Positions 37,079-46,315 of a stretch of 48,799 bases of DNA are shown here, in pieces (position 1 is the first letter of the stretch; every line of letters begins with the position of its first letter). The stretch spans positions 11,427 through 60,225 of the forward strand of contig NPFB01000064.1 of the NCBI GenBank assembly GCA_014084085.1, written 5' to 3'. Both the position numbers and the translations under genes were made by a program. The notes below the pieces were generated by a model. The model did not search any database and was not told where the DNA came from. It saw only the letters and a program-made list of their open reading frames with translations. This DNA comes from Hondaea fermentalgiana. Its lineage: Eukaryota > Sar > Bigyra > Thraustochytrida > Thraustochytriidae.

Positions 37079-37992
37079 GTCGCCACCTAACCGCGGCGCA
37101 CCAAGGAGTCCAACTCCGCCACGACAGCCACTGACCCGGCGACGCAATGCAACGCACCGCAAGGCACCGCAAGGCGTCTTGAAGCAAGGCGACGCTTCCT
37201 TTTCCTCGGGCCGCTGGGTGATGGACGCGACGCCGCGGCCCGCAAGGTCCTGAGGCCATTCAGCCAGCCGGCCTGGGCGCTGCGGCAGATGGGACGAATT
37301 GGGACACTTTTTGCCCTTGTGCGCTGGGGCGCGCACCGGCGGGCAGGCCTCGCTCGCGGCCCCGGCTTGCAGACCGCCACCTGCTTTGTTGAGGGGCGGT
37401 CGTTTCTCGTGGGGCGGGCAGGCGCACTCGCCACGGTCTGGACCGCTGTCCCGAGGGCGAGGGCGAGGGCGAGGGCGGGGCGCGGCAACGAGTCGAGTTG
37501 AGTCAAATCGACTCGTCTCAAGGTGAGGGCAGAAGGGTAGAGAACTTCTAGTAGAAAAGCTAGGACCAGAGCAGGGGCTATACCCCGTCGGGAGGCGGGA
37601 CTCGAGACAGGCAGGCATAGGGCAAGTCATCTTCAGCGCAGGCGCACAGAACTGCCTATCCCGAGGTAAGGACTGAGCAAAAGAGCGACGACGTGACTCT
37701 CTTGCATACATATATACACACGCACACGATGATGCTTGCACAGGGACTGCAATGGAAAATGGATGGGAAAAGCTGAAATGCGGGGCTCGGATATGTGTAT
37801 CAAAATGGTCCGCCTCGGGGGAAGCCACTGCATTGACCATGGGATGGATGCCGGTCAGAACGGGGAAAGCGAAAGAACAGGAGCGAAACAGAAGGAGTGA
37901 AAGTGTCTGAAAGAAGGATAAGAATGCATGAAAGAGTAAGGGGCGTCTTCTACACGAAAAGCTTAGGTGGACCTTATTTATTTTCTATTCGA

Positions 37993-39846
37993 TTATTCGA
38001 CATTGATACGCGTGTCCGGGCCCTTGGCGCTGATGGGAGCATCTGCGGGATTTCCAGGGACCTTGAAACCGGTACCCTTCTCTCGTGCTTCAAAGGCGAA
38101 GCTTGATTTGCTGCTACTAAGGTACACGAGCGCGAGCGCAAAAAGTCGGAAAAAGACCAGGAAAGCTACAAGGATACCAATGTTCTCCCCGAGACTAAAG
38201 TCGTTGCGAATGCGGTCGTCTGCGCGTAACAGGTCGAGCGCGTTCACGGGATGACCGTCCGCGTACACGGTGAGATTTTCGCACTCGTTCAATGCTAGAG
38301 CCGTGTAGGCGTAGACGAAAAAGTTGATTTTCTCAAACCAGACGTAGTACGAGCGCGGAGCACTTACCACGAATCCGCCGAATGAAAGAGCGATGAGCAG
38401 GACCATGGAGAGCATGAGGACGCCAATGGTCGGATTTGGGGTTGCAATCGCGCAAATTGACCCGAGCGTCTCTGAGATGAGCTGAAAAATGACCACGATT
38501 GCAAGGAAGATGAAGAATTGTTCTCCCGAAACGCTCAAGCCAATGAGGAAGTAGCAGCAGATGGAAAACAAAAGACTGAGGAAGACCTCGAATGGAATCA
38601 TGACGATCATTTTTGCAACGAAGTTCGCGCTGACATCGTACATTCCAGAGGCAAACTCCCGTCGCTGTAGCGGACGTTCCTCGCGGGCAAGTGTCACCAC
38701 AGTGAAGGAAGGGATAAAGCAAATGGTGGTGAGCACAAAGAAGATGGCCGCAGTTCGATCAAAAAGACCTGCAGAGGCTTCGTCTGAGATGTCGTAGTAG
38801 AGGGCGCCGATCAGTAGCCCAAAGATGATGTACTGCGAGAGTTCGCTGATGAGAATGAGAGGGTTGCGAATCCATTGTTGAAAGTTCCGAATGCACAAGA
38901 GCTTGAACTGGAAAATCCAAGGAGTCATGTGCAGCACGACAGTCTCATCAGTGTCCGCTTCTGCACGAGCAGTGAGAATCTGAGAATGCGTCATTGCAAC
39001 AGCGCTCGAGTCATAGGCCCGCGCAGTGAGCGTCGGGAAGGCCTCTTGGTCGCGCGTGAGGTCGAGAATGAAATCTGTCGGATTCGTGTACTGCGGACAC
39101 GGATACCCAATGCGATCAAAGTGCTCGACGGCTTCGGACCACGGGCCAGCGTAGCACATTTCGCCCTGTCCAAGCATCAAGAGATCGTCAAAGAGAGCGC
39201 AGATTTGGCTCGAGGGCTGGTGGATGGTCGCGGCCACGATGCGGTCGCGAGCGGCAAGGGCGCGCAAAAGCTCCATGACTGCGCGGGCACTGCCAGAGTC
39301 GAGGCCAGACGTAGGTTCGTCGAGGAAGAGGATGGAGCACTCGGCGACGAGCTCCTGAGCAATGCTGACGCGACGCATTTCACCGCCGGAAAGCGAGCGC
39401 TGGTCTTCGTCACCGATGCGAGCATTACGGCGATGCGAAAGGCCGACTTCGTCGAGGATCTGCTCGACGTGGCGCTTTTGATCTTCGTACGATACGGTCT
39501 TGTACTTTGTGCGAAGCTGCTTGGAGAACATGAGGGTCTCAAAGACAGTAGCCGTGGACAGCAAGCAGTCATGCTGCATGACGTAGCCAGCCATGTGCTT
39601 CCAGACCTGGCGCGACGGGAGGGGTTCTCGGTCGAGGAGAATCTGGCCCGTGGCGCGTCCGACAGTCTTGCGCATTGCGAGAATATCGAGCAGGGTGGAC
39701 TTGCCAGCGCCACTGCTGCCCATGATGGCGCAGAGCCTTCCCGCAGTGATGACGCCGCTTACTCCCTTGAGGACATGGAGCTGTTCGCTTGCATTCTTGG
39801 GCTTCACGTAGTAGTTCAGGTCAACGAACTCGAGCTGCTGCGCCAT
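37993..39846 (-). CDS. ABCG-family half-transporter
   Basis: The 617-residue protein has the reverse ABCG order: nucleotide-binding domain first, then a six-helix membrane domain. NBD landmarks are Walker A GSSGAGKST (43-51), signature LSGGEMRRV (152-160), Walker B ILFLDEPTSGLDSG (172-185) and a switch His in the HQPSS motif. The ABC2 membrane domain spans about 315-595, with RNPL before helix 1 and the REFASGMYDVSANF stretch typical of the family. ABCG half-transporters dimerise to export sterols, lipids or xenobiotics; the substrate here cannot be read. Length is in the usual range, the start MAQQLEFVDL sits at the first strand of the NBD, and there is no intron. Confidence 0.95.
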   Translation of the reverse strand: MAQQLEFVDLNYYVKPKNASEQLHVLKGVSGVITAGRLCAIMGSSGAGKSTLLDILAMRKTVGRATGQILLDREPLPSRQVWKHMAGYVMQHDCLLSTATVFETLMFSKQLRTKYKTVSYEDQKRHVEQILDEVGLSHRRNARIGDEDQRSLSGGEMRRVSIAQELVAECSILFLDEPTSGLDSGSARAVMELLRALAARDRIVAATIHQPSSQICALFDDLLMLGQGEMCYAGPWSEAVEHFDRIGYPCPQYTNPTDFILDLTRDQEAFPTLTARAYDSSAVAMTHSQILTARAEADTDETVVLHMTPWIFQFKLLCIRNFQQWIRNPLILISELSQYIIFGLLIGALYYDISDEASAGLFDRTAAIFFVLTTICFIPSFTVVTLAREERPLQRREFASGMYDVSANFVAKMIVMIPFEVFLSLLFSICCYFLIGLSVSGEQFFIFLAIVVIFQLISETLGSICAIATPNPTIGVLMLSMVLLIALSFGGFVVSAPRSYYVWFEKINFFVYAYTALALNECENLTVYADGHPVNALDLLRADDRIRNDFSLGENIGILVAFLVFFRLFALALVYLSSSKSSFAFEAREKGTGFKVPGNPADAPISAKGPDTRINVE

Positions 39847-40337
39847 GGTGTTCTTCTTGCGATTCTCGTGGCTGGCTGGCTATACCTCACGCGAGCGAGA
39901 AATAGGGAGATTAGACAGAAGATCAGGCCGGCTATCGGACTGGGAGACCTCCTCGTTCGGGTTTTGCCTGCCCTGCCCCTGGACCCCGAGCCCGCTGGAG
40001 CATCTCGCGCGCGCCCGTTCCGGCTTGGTGTGCGCAAGTTTGACCTCCAGATTTACGACAATGATGAGAGGTGTTCACGTGGGGCAAGGACTTTTTAGAT
40101 AACCCCTTTGTGTACCTCTTATCTAGCAGACAGCACGGCATCCTGGGGGGTCTAGCAGACGTTTGTGGCTTGCGCAAATCGGGCCGCCGCACTCGTCGTC
40201 AACTGTGTTTATAAGAGAGGCGATGGCGCGCAAACTCGGAGCAAGGCTTTTGCGACAGCCACAGCCACGTTGAGCCTTCTCCAAGATGCTGCTGGCTTTG
40301 CTGGCTAGTTTTGGAAGAGAGCAAGTACGCGAAGTCG

Positions 40338-40483
40338 CTCGATAGCTTTGCGCAAGGTTCCAGGCGAGCGGAGAAGGTTCTTGAGGTGGGCTTCGCTGGC
40401 TGTGGCTGGCAGGTGCATAGGCCTACGTGAAGACACTCGATAGCTTTGCGCAAGGGTCGAAGCGAGCGGAGGAGGTGCTTGAG
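40338..40483. repeat. 48-bp imperfect direct repeat, spacing 98 bp
   Basis: Positions 40338-40385 and 40436-40483 are both 48 bp and differ at 5 positions; both start CTCGATAGCTTTGCGCAAGG. The segment between contains GGCTGTGGCTGG, whose complement lies at about 40254-40266 with further pairing around GGAGAAGG, so the area can also fold as a hairpin. Confidence 0.85.
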
Positions 40484-40684
40484 ACGAGCAGAGAATGTTC
40501 TTGGGTCGGTCGGGTGAGAGGAAGGTCGATGAGTTGCTTTTGTTAGAGTGGAGTTTGTCTCAAGAGAAGTCTCGAAAGCAGGGCTCGGTCTGCACGTGAA
40601 AGTTCCTTTAAAGATGCATGTGATCTGTGAAATACTATGCCCTCCCTTGAGAATCAGAATCTTTTTCCTCTTCCTCTCATGCTC

Positions 40685-40702
40685 TTTTTTTTTTTTTTTT
40701 TT
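40685..40702. repeat. T18 homopolymer
   Basis: Eighteen consecutive T, in the 3' flank of the myosin-like gene (A18 on its sense strand, about 93-110 bases past its stop). It could mark a polyadenylation region or be an assembly-sensitive homopolymer. Confidence 0.9.
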
Positions 40703-40794
40703 CTGCCACTGACTTTCTGTCTGTCTTTCTCTTCCATTCCTGTCTTTCCCTCTAAGAATACGTTAATAGTAGGCTGCCAATCAAATTGTCATGA

Positions 40795-43700
40795 TTAGTC
40801 TGCAGCAGCTGTACTTTCAGACGAAAAGGATGCCGAGCGAACGGCAAGTGGAGAATCGAAAGAGGAACCAAGACATGGCAGAGAACGATGTTTGGCTGGC
40901 GATGAAGGCGCGGTGTTGAGCGCGAGGCTATCGTGAGCAGCGTGGATCGCCTCAGTAATCCCATTGACCCAATAAAAGAGCGTCTCCTTCGAACGAGCCC
41001 GTAGTCGCAGAGGCTTGGAGAGCGCCGGCGATGTGATTTCGAAACTGAAGCGCTCTTTGCTTGCATACACACCTGTATGATGGTCAATAACAATGTACCC
41101 GCGAGAATCAACGTCCCCACGACGTCTAAACCACTCGAGGGACCCGGTGCGCAAGACAAAGTGTCGCTCCTTCCACGAAGCTCGGGCTAGCGACGAGCGT
41201 TTGAGCAGCTGGCCTTTGCAAAGCATCTGCTGTAGAGGTGTGTATTCATAGACGCCGCGTGGCAGCGCAAAGAGCTGTCGCACAGAAAAGGCGCGCTGCA
41301 AGGCGCGAACCCAGTCGTGCGCAAAGGCGTCATTGGTGGATGGAAGAACGGAAAAGTGCCACTCTGCTTTACCCTTGAACGGGTCTGGGATCGAGTACAC
41401 AACAAAGTCTGTGTTTGACGTAGCCACAGCACGAGTCACGCCTTCCTCCCAAGCAATGTCGCCCTTGAACTCGCCCGTAAAGGGGTCCACGTAAAAGAGA
41501 CGCGGGTATGGGCCCGTCGTGTAAATCAGCTGCCGTACCTTACGGCTCTTGAAGCTTCTTCGACGGTGGTGCTGTGCGTGCAAAGGCGGCCTGTAGACAT
41601 TCTGGTGACTACCGCCGCCGCCGCCCCCGTTGAGTGTGGATACTATGCCGGAGTCGCGCGTGTTTTTTTCGCTATAGTCCTCGCTGTATCGTCGTGAACC
41701 AAGAGGCGATATTCCTGCGCGCAAGGATTTACGTCCGAGCACCTCGACGGTCTTGACAACAAGCGAGGTGATTACTACCCCTTCATCGGCGCGCAAGTGG
41801 CTGACCCATCGTCGGCGGCGCGTTTGAAGGCCAGCAAAGCGTCGCATACAGGCCCACATTCGCCACGTTCGCTGTATCGCGACCGCGGCGCGGTGTTGCG
41901 CGCGAAGTTGGTGCACATAGGAAGTCATTTGTGCTCCGTCTACACCCCGGGGATCTCCGCTGCGAAAATAAGACAAGGCGCCGCGCATGAATCGGGCAAT
42001 TTTGCGCGCGGCCTCATTTTCAAGGCGCTGCCGATCAAGGGTGCTCGCGCGCGCTCGTGGCACCGAGAAATGCAAAAACGACGGCTCCGTAGGTCTCATC
42101 ATGTCCAGTGCAAACGTGCCAGAGATTGTGTCCAAGGATGTCCCGGTAAGAATCGAACTCTTATCTGCATCTTCAAAGCCCATATGTCTGTGTGCGAGAC
42201 CTTTGTCGGCGCGGCCTTCTGACGTGTTCGCTTCGAGCTCAGCGGAGCGCTGAAAAGCATTCCATGACGCAGGAACGAAGAAAACGCAGTGTCGCCCAAC
42301 GTGGAAAGGATCTTGTGTGAGATTTTCTAAGCGGTCAGCGAGCTCAAGGCGTAGCTGCGCGCGATCGACGCGCCGTCCTAGACGCGCGCGCGTTTCCTTG
42401 GGAAGCATGCGCAGCACCGTCGCCCAGGTTTTGCGAAGCGGGTAACAGGCTTTTCGGCGTAAAGTGGCGACCTGACTGAGACCTTCCTCGCGCAAGACAG
42501 CTTCCAGCCTGTTTGCGTCAATGCAGCGCACGATGTGAAGTTTGCCCTTGCGAAGGGGGGGCATGAGATTTTCAAGACCCATGTAGTGACGCTTGACGGC
42601 GCTGCCCCGGTGGCTGCGTACAGAAGCGTCTATCATTTTACGTACAAATAAGTTGGTGGTCTCGAGCATGATGTCCTCAATATTGTCGTCGGCCTCCGCA
42701 GAACGAAGAGCCTTCAGGTCGTATGAAATGGCGCCAGTGAAATGGTTTACGGACGCTGTTTTGCGTTCATGATGCATTGCTGAAAAACCGCGAGTGCTTG
42801 CAAGTTCATTTACAAAGGAGTCCATGACTCCAACGACGTCCTCGGCCCGTGCCAAGTCCTCATCTGTAGCATCTCGTAAGCGTGACTGCGAGCTAGCTTC
42901 CGCCTCACGGATAACCTTGGCAGCCACAAGGTGAAGTGATTCGCATGCAGCATTCCGCAAAAGCTCCCCCTCAAGACGAATGGGACCTTCCGATGTGACA
43001 AGAGGCGGAAACTGCACAATACTGATGTTGCTCACGTGGTCAACATTTTTCTGCGCGCCGAGGTCTTTCACGAGTGCTCGATTGACACGCGCAAATATCC
43101 ATTGAAATGTGGCGTCGAAGATTGTCTCTGCAAGCGCGTCCCTCGCGCGCACAGCGTGTTGGCCAGCATTAGATCTTGACCCCGAGCCATCGCTTGCTCC
43201 GCTCACGGACTCGCCGCGCATGGCAAAGAAATCAATTCGTGCGGGCATGCCAAGAAGCTTGCTTGCAGTCTCAAGACGGGCGTCATCTCCTGCGTCAGGG
43301 ACCTGAGCGTGTCCAATTTCTAGCACGGCTCGCAGAATGCGCAGAAGACTTGTGACTTCGTCACTGGAAATACCAAAGCCTTGGAGAATGTCCATGGTAG
43401 CCGCAAAGCGCTGCTCAACGGCCATGGGGTCGTGAGATTCCAAGGCGACGCGGCGCGCTGAAGAGGCCACGCAGCGCGGGTACTGATGCGAAATGCGTTC
43501 TGTTCCCGCAAGCTGCAGGAAAATGTCAAACTCCCACATGCGCGAAAGGTCGAGAAGCGGAACGTCGATTACGGCATGGACGAGCACCCCGTCGGCGACA
43601 TGAAAACGCACTCGTTGCGCTAGCGGAGGTGCGCTGTCCGGTAGGCAGAGGCTGTCAAGCAGCGTGTCAACCAGCGCAAGGTTCCGACGCAGACGCCGCA

Positions 43701-44166
43701 CGCGACGGCTGGTTTCCTCGCCGGATTGCATGCAGCGTTGAAAAACCTGGTCCATGAGGGCATTCCGACGTTGTGCCGTCCGTGTCTGGTCTTGGCCGAG
43801 GAGGACGAAATGATACGGGTTCGAGGCGTGCGCTTCCTGAATGGCAGCTTGGGTCCACGCGCTCGTCACGTGCTTTGTATTCCGCGTACTCATCGTCGAC
43901 GCTGCGGATGAGGAGACGGAGGCCATGGACGAGGGCGAGGATGCCGATTCGTGCTCCTCCGCGCCCGGTTCCTCATGCAGCCATAGCAGCGTACGGTCGC
44001 CCCAGCGCGTCTGCTCGAGGCCCATCTCAAGTCGCGCCCCAAGTCCTCGCAGGAGCCGCGCGCCGTCGAGGTCTTCCCAGGCGCACACGTCGTCCGGCAG
44101 CGCGGTCTGCGCGTGCGCGCCGGCGTCGCTGCGCCGCCTCCGCGGGCCGGGCGGCCCCTGCGCCAT
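40795..44166 (-). CDS. Motor-dead myosin-like protein with IQ motif and two PH domains
   Basis: The 1123-residue protein keeps the myosin head order but not its ATPase signatures. Visible homology: WEFDIFLQLAG (relay region, about 211-221), TMDILQGFGISSDEV (about 257-271), RDALAETIFDATFQWIFARVN (342-362), HFTGAISYDLK (475-485), HIVRCIDANR (544-553) and GRHCVFF before the lever arm. The P-loop position reads GQDQTRTAQRR instead of GESGAGKT, no NxxSSRFGK switch I follows, and switch II DxxGFE is replaced by SNISIVQF. After one IQ motif (AIQRTWRMWACMRRF, about 763-777) come two PH-like domains (about 872-963, PDK1-like, and 982-1079). It probably acts as a membrane-binding scaffold. Met 44166 has the context GCCGCCATGG; a further in-frame ATG at 44511 would add 115 low-complexity residues. 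Confidence 0.82.
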   Translation of the reverse strand: MAQGPPGPRRRRSDAGAHAQTALPDDVCAWEDLDGARLLRGLGARLEMGLEQTRWGDRTLLWLHEEPGAEEHESASSPSSMASVSSSAASTMSTRNTKHVTSAWTQAAIQEAHASNPYHFVLLGQDQTRTAQRRNALMDQVFQRCMQSGEETSRRVRRLRRNLALVDTLLDSLCLPDSAPPLAQRVRFHVADGVLVHAVIDVPLLDLSRMWEFDIFLQLAGTERISHQYPRCVASSARRVALESHDPMAVEQRFAATMDILQGFGISSDEVTSLLRILRAVLEIGHAQVPDAGDDARLETASKLLGMPARIDFFAMRGESVSGASDGSGSRSNAGQHAVRARDALAETIFDATFQWIFARVNRALVKDLGAQKNVDHVSNISIVQFPPLVTSEGPIRLEGELLRNAACESLHLVAAKVIREAEASSQSRLRDATDEDLARAEDVVGVMDSFVNELASTRGFSAMHHERKTASVNHFTGAISYDLKALRSAEADDNIEDIMLETTNLFVRKMIDASVRSHRGSAVKRHYMGLENLMPPLRKGKLHIVRCIDANRLEAVLREEGLSQVATLRRKACYPLRKTWATVLRMLPKETRARLGRRVDRAQLRLELADRLENLTQDPFHVGRHCVFFVPASWNAFQRSAELEANTSEGRADKGLAHRHMGFEDADKSSILTGTSLDTISGTFALDMMRPTEPSFLHFSVPRARASTLDRQRLENEAARKIARFMRGALSYFRSGDPRGVDGAQMTSYVHQLRAQHRAAVAIQRTWRMWACMRRFAGLQTRRRRWVSHLRADEGVVITSLVVKTVEVLGRKSLRAGISPLGSRRYSEDYSEKNTRDSGIVSTLNGGGGGGSHQNVYRPPLHAQHHRRRSFKSRKVRQLIYTTGPYPRLFYVDPFTGEFKGDIAWEEGVTRAVATSNTDFVVYSIPDPFKGKAEWHFSVLPSTNDAFAHDWVRALQRAFSVRQLFALPRGVYEYTPLQQMLCKGQLLKRSSLARASWKERHFVLRTGSLEWFRRRGDVDSRGYIVIDHHTGVYASKERFSFEITSPALSKPLRLRARSKETLFYWVNGITEAIHAAHDSLALNTAPSSPAKHRSLPCLGSSFDSPLAVRSASFSSESTAAAD

Positions 44167-44635
44167 GGCGGCCGGGCGCCGCGCGTCGCTGCGCCGCCGC
44201 CAGGGACCGGCCGATAGAGACCTGCTTTGCTTGCTCGCCTGGACCAAGCACTGCACGCGCCCGCCATCGTCCTCTTCATCACTCTTCACTTCACTTCGCT
44301 CCGTTACGCATCCAGAGGGCGCGGGCGAGCTCGACCCGGCGCCATCAAAGAGTCCCAGGACGAGGACGAGGACCTGGCTCGTCGGGGTTATCGCCGACAC
44401 AGATTTGTCGCAGACACAGATTGGATTTGTCGCCGACACGTCCTGGCGCATCGAAGAGTGGCTCGTGCTGCTGCTGCTGCTGCTGCTGCTGGCCGCAAGA
44501 GAATGGCGCATCGTAACGAGGTGCGTGAAAGTCCGTCCTCTTGTAGTTTTGGGCCGATCATCGTCTCAAGCAAACCCGCAACGCGTACCACGAACTTGAG
44601 GCCCAGGGAGAGAAGGAGCTAGCGAGCGGAGCGAC
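44167..44635. promoter_or_regulatory. Divergent promoter of the myosin-like and first thioesterase genes
   Basis: With the myosin start at 44166 this spacer is 469 bp, and with 44511 it would be 124 bp. It holds a CTG run at about 44465-44491 and a short duplicated stretch (CGCCGACACAGATTTG-like, near 44391-44440). No separate gene is seen. Confidence 0.5.
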
Positions 44636-45316
44636 ATGACCATCGTCGACGCCGAAAGCGCTCGGGCGCCGCCGAGCGGATACTCGTCGTGGGGTAAGTT
44701 GGCGATGCTGCCGCGGTGGTGAAGACGCTGCTGAGTGAGCCTAGCTTATTTTTCCTTCCTTCGCGTATTAGACATGCGGAGACGCTGGGTCGCTAGTGCT
44801 CGAGGCGAGAGTGAAAGGAAGGGAGGGAGGGTGAACGAACATCTCTGTTCTGACACGTCGAGACTCACCACGCCTTGGAGACGTAATTCATGATAAATTT
44901 TCAAACACACAGATGATGGCCACGATGAAAATGGAAAGCTTGTAATTCACAATTTCGAGGAAAATGCCGGTCCGCTCTGGAGTAACAAGACCAAGAAAAC
45001 GTGCGGCATGTATTGTACAAAAAAGAACCTCAATGGTGGCCATGTGATGCACGGGGGCTGTTTGACAACGCTTGCAGATGCCGCGCTCTTTACGATCGGG
45101 GAAGATGATTTGCAGCCCAATAAAGGCTGGACGTCGAATCTTAACATGAACTTTGTGGCGCCCGTGCGTCTTGGCGAGTGGGTCGAGGCTCGCGGCAAGG
45201 TCACGTCCAGCACCAAGTTCTTGCTATTTCTCACGGGGGAGCTGCATGTTGACGAGCGCATCGTCGCCACCTTTACAGGAATCGTAAAGAAGGCGGGCCC
45301 TCGTCCACGGATCTAG
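44636..45316 (+). CDS. Hotdog-fold thioesterase (PaaI/ACOT13-like), copy A, two exons
   Basis: Exon 1 is 44636-44693 (58 nt, MTIVDAESARAPPSGYSSW plus one base). The intron 44694-44912 (219 bp) runs GTAAGT...CACAG. Exon 2 is 44913-45316. The phase-1 junction yields GDD, and the joined protein has 153 residues. The 4HBT signature is GGHVMHGGCLTTLADAALF, with the HGG turn and the Asp of LAD in the acyl-CoA thioesterase active-site helix; later strands include NLNMNFVAPV and EARGKVTSSTKF. Family members hydrolyse acyl-CoAs as dimers or tetramers; chain length is unknown. It ends PRI. A close paralogue with the same exon structure follows 279 bp downstream on the same strand. Confidence 0.88.
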
Positions 45317-45549
45317 GCCTTGTCAGTAGCTCTGTTGGCCTCGCTCCATAACCTTTGTCTAGGCTCACCATGGTAAGGCCAGAAAACTTTGCTTTGTCGC
45401 TTTCCCTTGCGTTCAAGTTGGTCGTAGGCTTACGCTACCGCTAACGTGACTGCTTTTTCCTCGTCTTGCGACCTCGTGTTGCTTTTGCGTTGCGGAGACC
45501 ATAGCCAAGAGCAACAAAGCAAATCCGGAACTCCCAGACAGACAGACAA

Positions 45550-45575
45550 GGCGAGGCAGGCAGGCAGGCAGGCAC
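45550..45575. repeat. (GGCA)n run upstream of thioesterase B
   Basis: About six GGCA tetramers end about 20 bp before the thioesterase B start codon, in the 278 bp spacer between the two paralogues. The rest of that spacer (45317-45594) shows no gene. Confidence 0.85.
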
Positions 45576-45594
45576 TAGAGCCTTGCTGCGTATC

Positions 45595-46315
45595 ATGACC
45601 ATCATCGACGCCGAGAGGCCGCGGCTGCCTCCGCCCGGGTACAAGTCGTGGGGTAAGTGGCGCTGGTTTCCTCGCAGCCGTCGAGCTCGCAGCGGCGTGG
45701 ACCCGAAGAAGCCAAAAGAGAGCACGAGACCAGATCGGACGTCCGTCCTGCCGACGTCAGTCAGTCCGAGCGGACTGAGTGGGTCGCCTTGCGCGCGAGG
45801 GCGAGGGGCGTGCGGGAAGGCGTCGAGGAAGACGCAGGTTGTGAAGAAGATGCGCGAGAAGCGAAGCAAGGCGAGACTGATACTGACGACGACGGCAATG
45901 TGTCACGTGCGCAGATGAGGGCCACGACGAAGATGGCAAGCTGGTGATTGACAATTTTGAGGAGCGCATGGGACCGCTTTGGTGCAACAAGACGGCAAAG
46001 AAGTGCGGCATGTACTGCACGAAAAACAACCTCAACGGAGGGTATGTGATGCATGGGGGCTGCTTGGCGACGCTCGCAGACGCATCGCTCTTTACGATTG
46101 GCGTGGACGAGATCCCGAACCTTTCGGTGACTGCGAACTTGAACATGAACTATGTGTCCCCAGTTCGACTTGGCGAGTGGGTCGAGGCCCGAGGCAAGGT
46201 CACATCAAGCACAAAGTATTTGCTCTTCATCTCGGGCGAGCTTCACGTTGACGAGCGCATCGTGGCCACCTTTACAGGCATCGTCAAGAAGGGACCTCCG
46301 CGATCGCGCATCTAA
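45595..46315 (+). CDS. Hotdog-fold thioesterase (PaaI/ACOT13-like), copy B, two exons
   Basis: Exon 1 is 45595-45652 (58 nt, MTIIDAERPRLPPPGYKSW plus one base). The intron 45653-45914 (262 bp) runs GTAAGT...CGCAG. Exon 2 is 45915-46315. The joined protein has 152 residues, about three-quarters identical to copy A by eye. It keeps GGYVMHGGCLATLADASLF, LNMNYVSPVRLGEWVEARG and the shared tail LHVDERIVATFTGIVKK. Identical intron position and phase but unrelated intron sequence show an old tandem duplication. The C-terminus is SRI, a loose fit to a peroxisomal PTS1, whereas copy A ends PRI; different targeting is possible but unproven. Confidence 0.88.

Larger units (their letters stand above)
36516..37992. 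other. 1.5 kb spacer between two minus-strand genes, rich in minisatellites
   Basis: This region carries the promoter of the TKL kinase gene (left end) and the 3' region of the ABCG gene (right end). Repeats: a 12-bp GAGCACGCAAGC array (about 36555-36640), a GAGT/GAGC tetramer run (about 37042-37078) and GAGGGC hexamers (about 37453-37478). A 57-codon plus-strand ORF at 36865-37038 has protein-like composition but no recognisable family. Otherwise I see no gene. Confidence 0.5.
39847..40794. promoter_or_regulatory. Promoter side of the ABCG gene and 3' region of the myosin-like gene
   Basis: This 948 bp stretch has no supported gene. It contains a diverged 48-bp direct repeat (40338-40385 and 40436-40483), an inverted-repeat partner of the intervening segment near 40254-40281, and an 18-T homopolymer (40685-40702). 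Confidence 0.55.

Noticed and set aside
37500..37700. Possible tRNA-like fold near GGGGCTATACCCC
   Set aside because: No T-loop consensus or full cloverleaf could be drawn. No tRNA was supported anywhere in the window.
36851..37840. 329-codon minus-strand ORF in the kinase-ABCG spacer
   Set aside because: It consists of repeat translations (Ser/Leu/Thr/His and Arg/Pro runs) with no homology pattern.
38875..40098. 407-codon plus-strand ORF
   Set aside because: It is antisense to the clear ABCG nucleotide-binding domain.
44167..44511. Longer myosin-like N-terminus starting at ATG 44511
   Set aside because: The added 115 residues are Ser runs (from CTG repeats) and low-complexity sequence, and the ATG at 44166 has a much stronger context (GCCGCCATGG). 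Kept as an alternative only.
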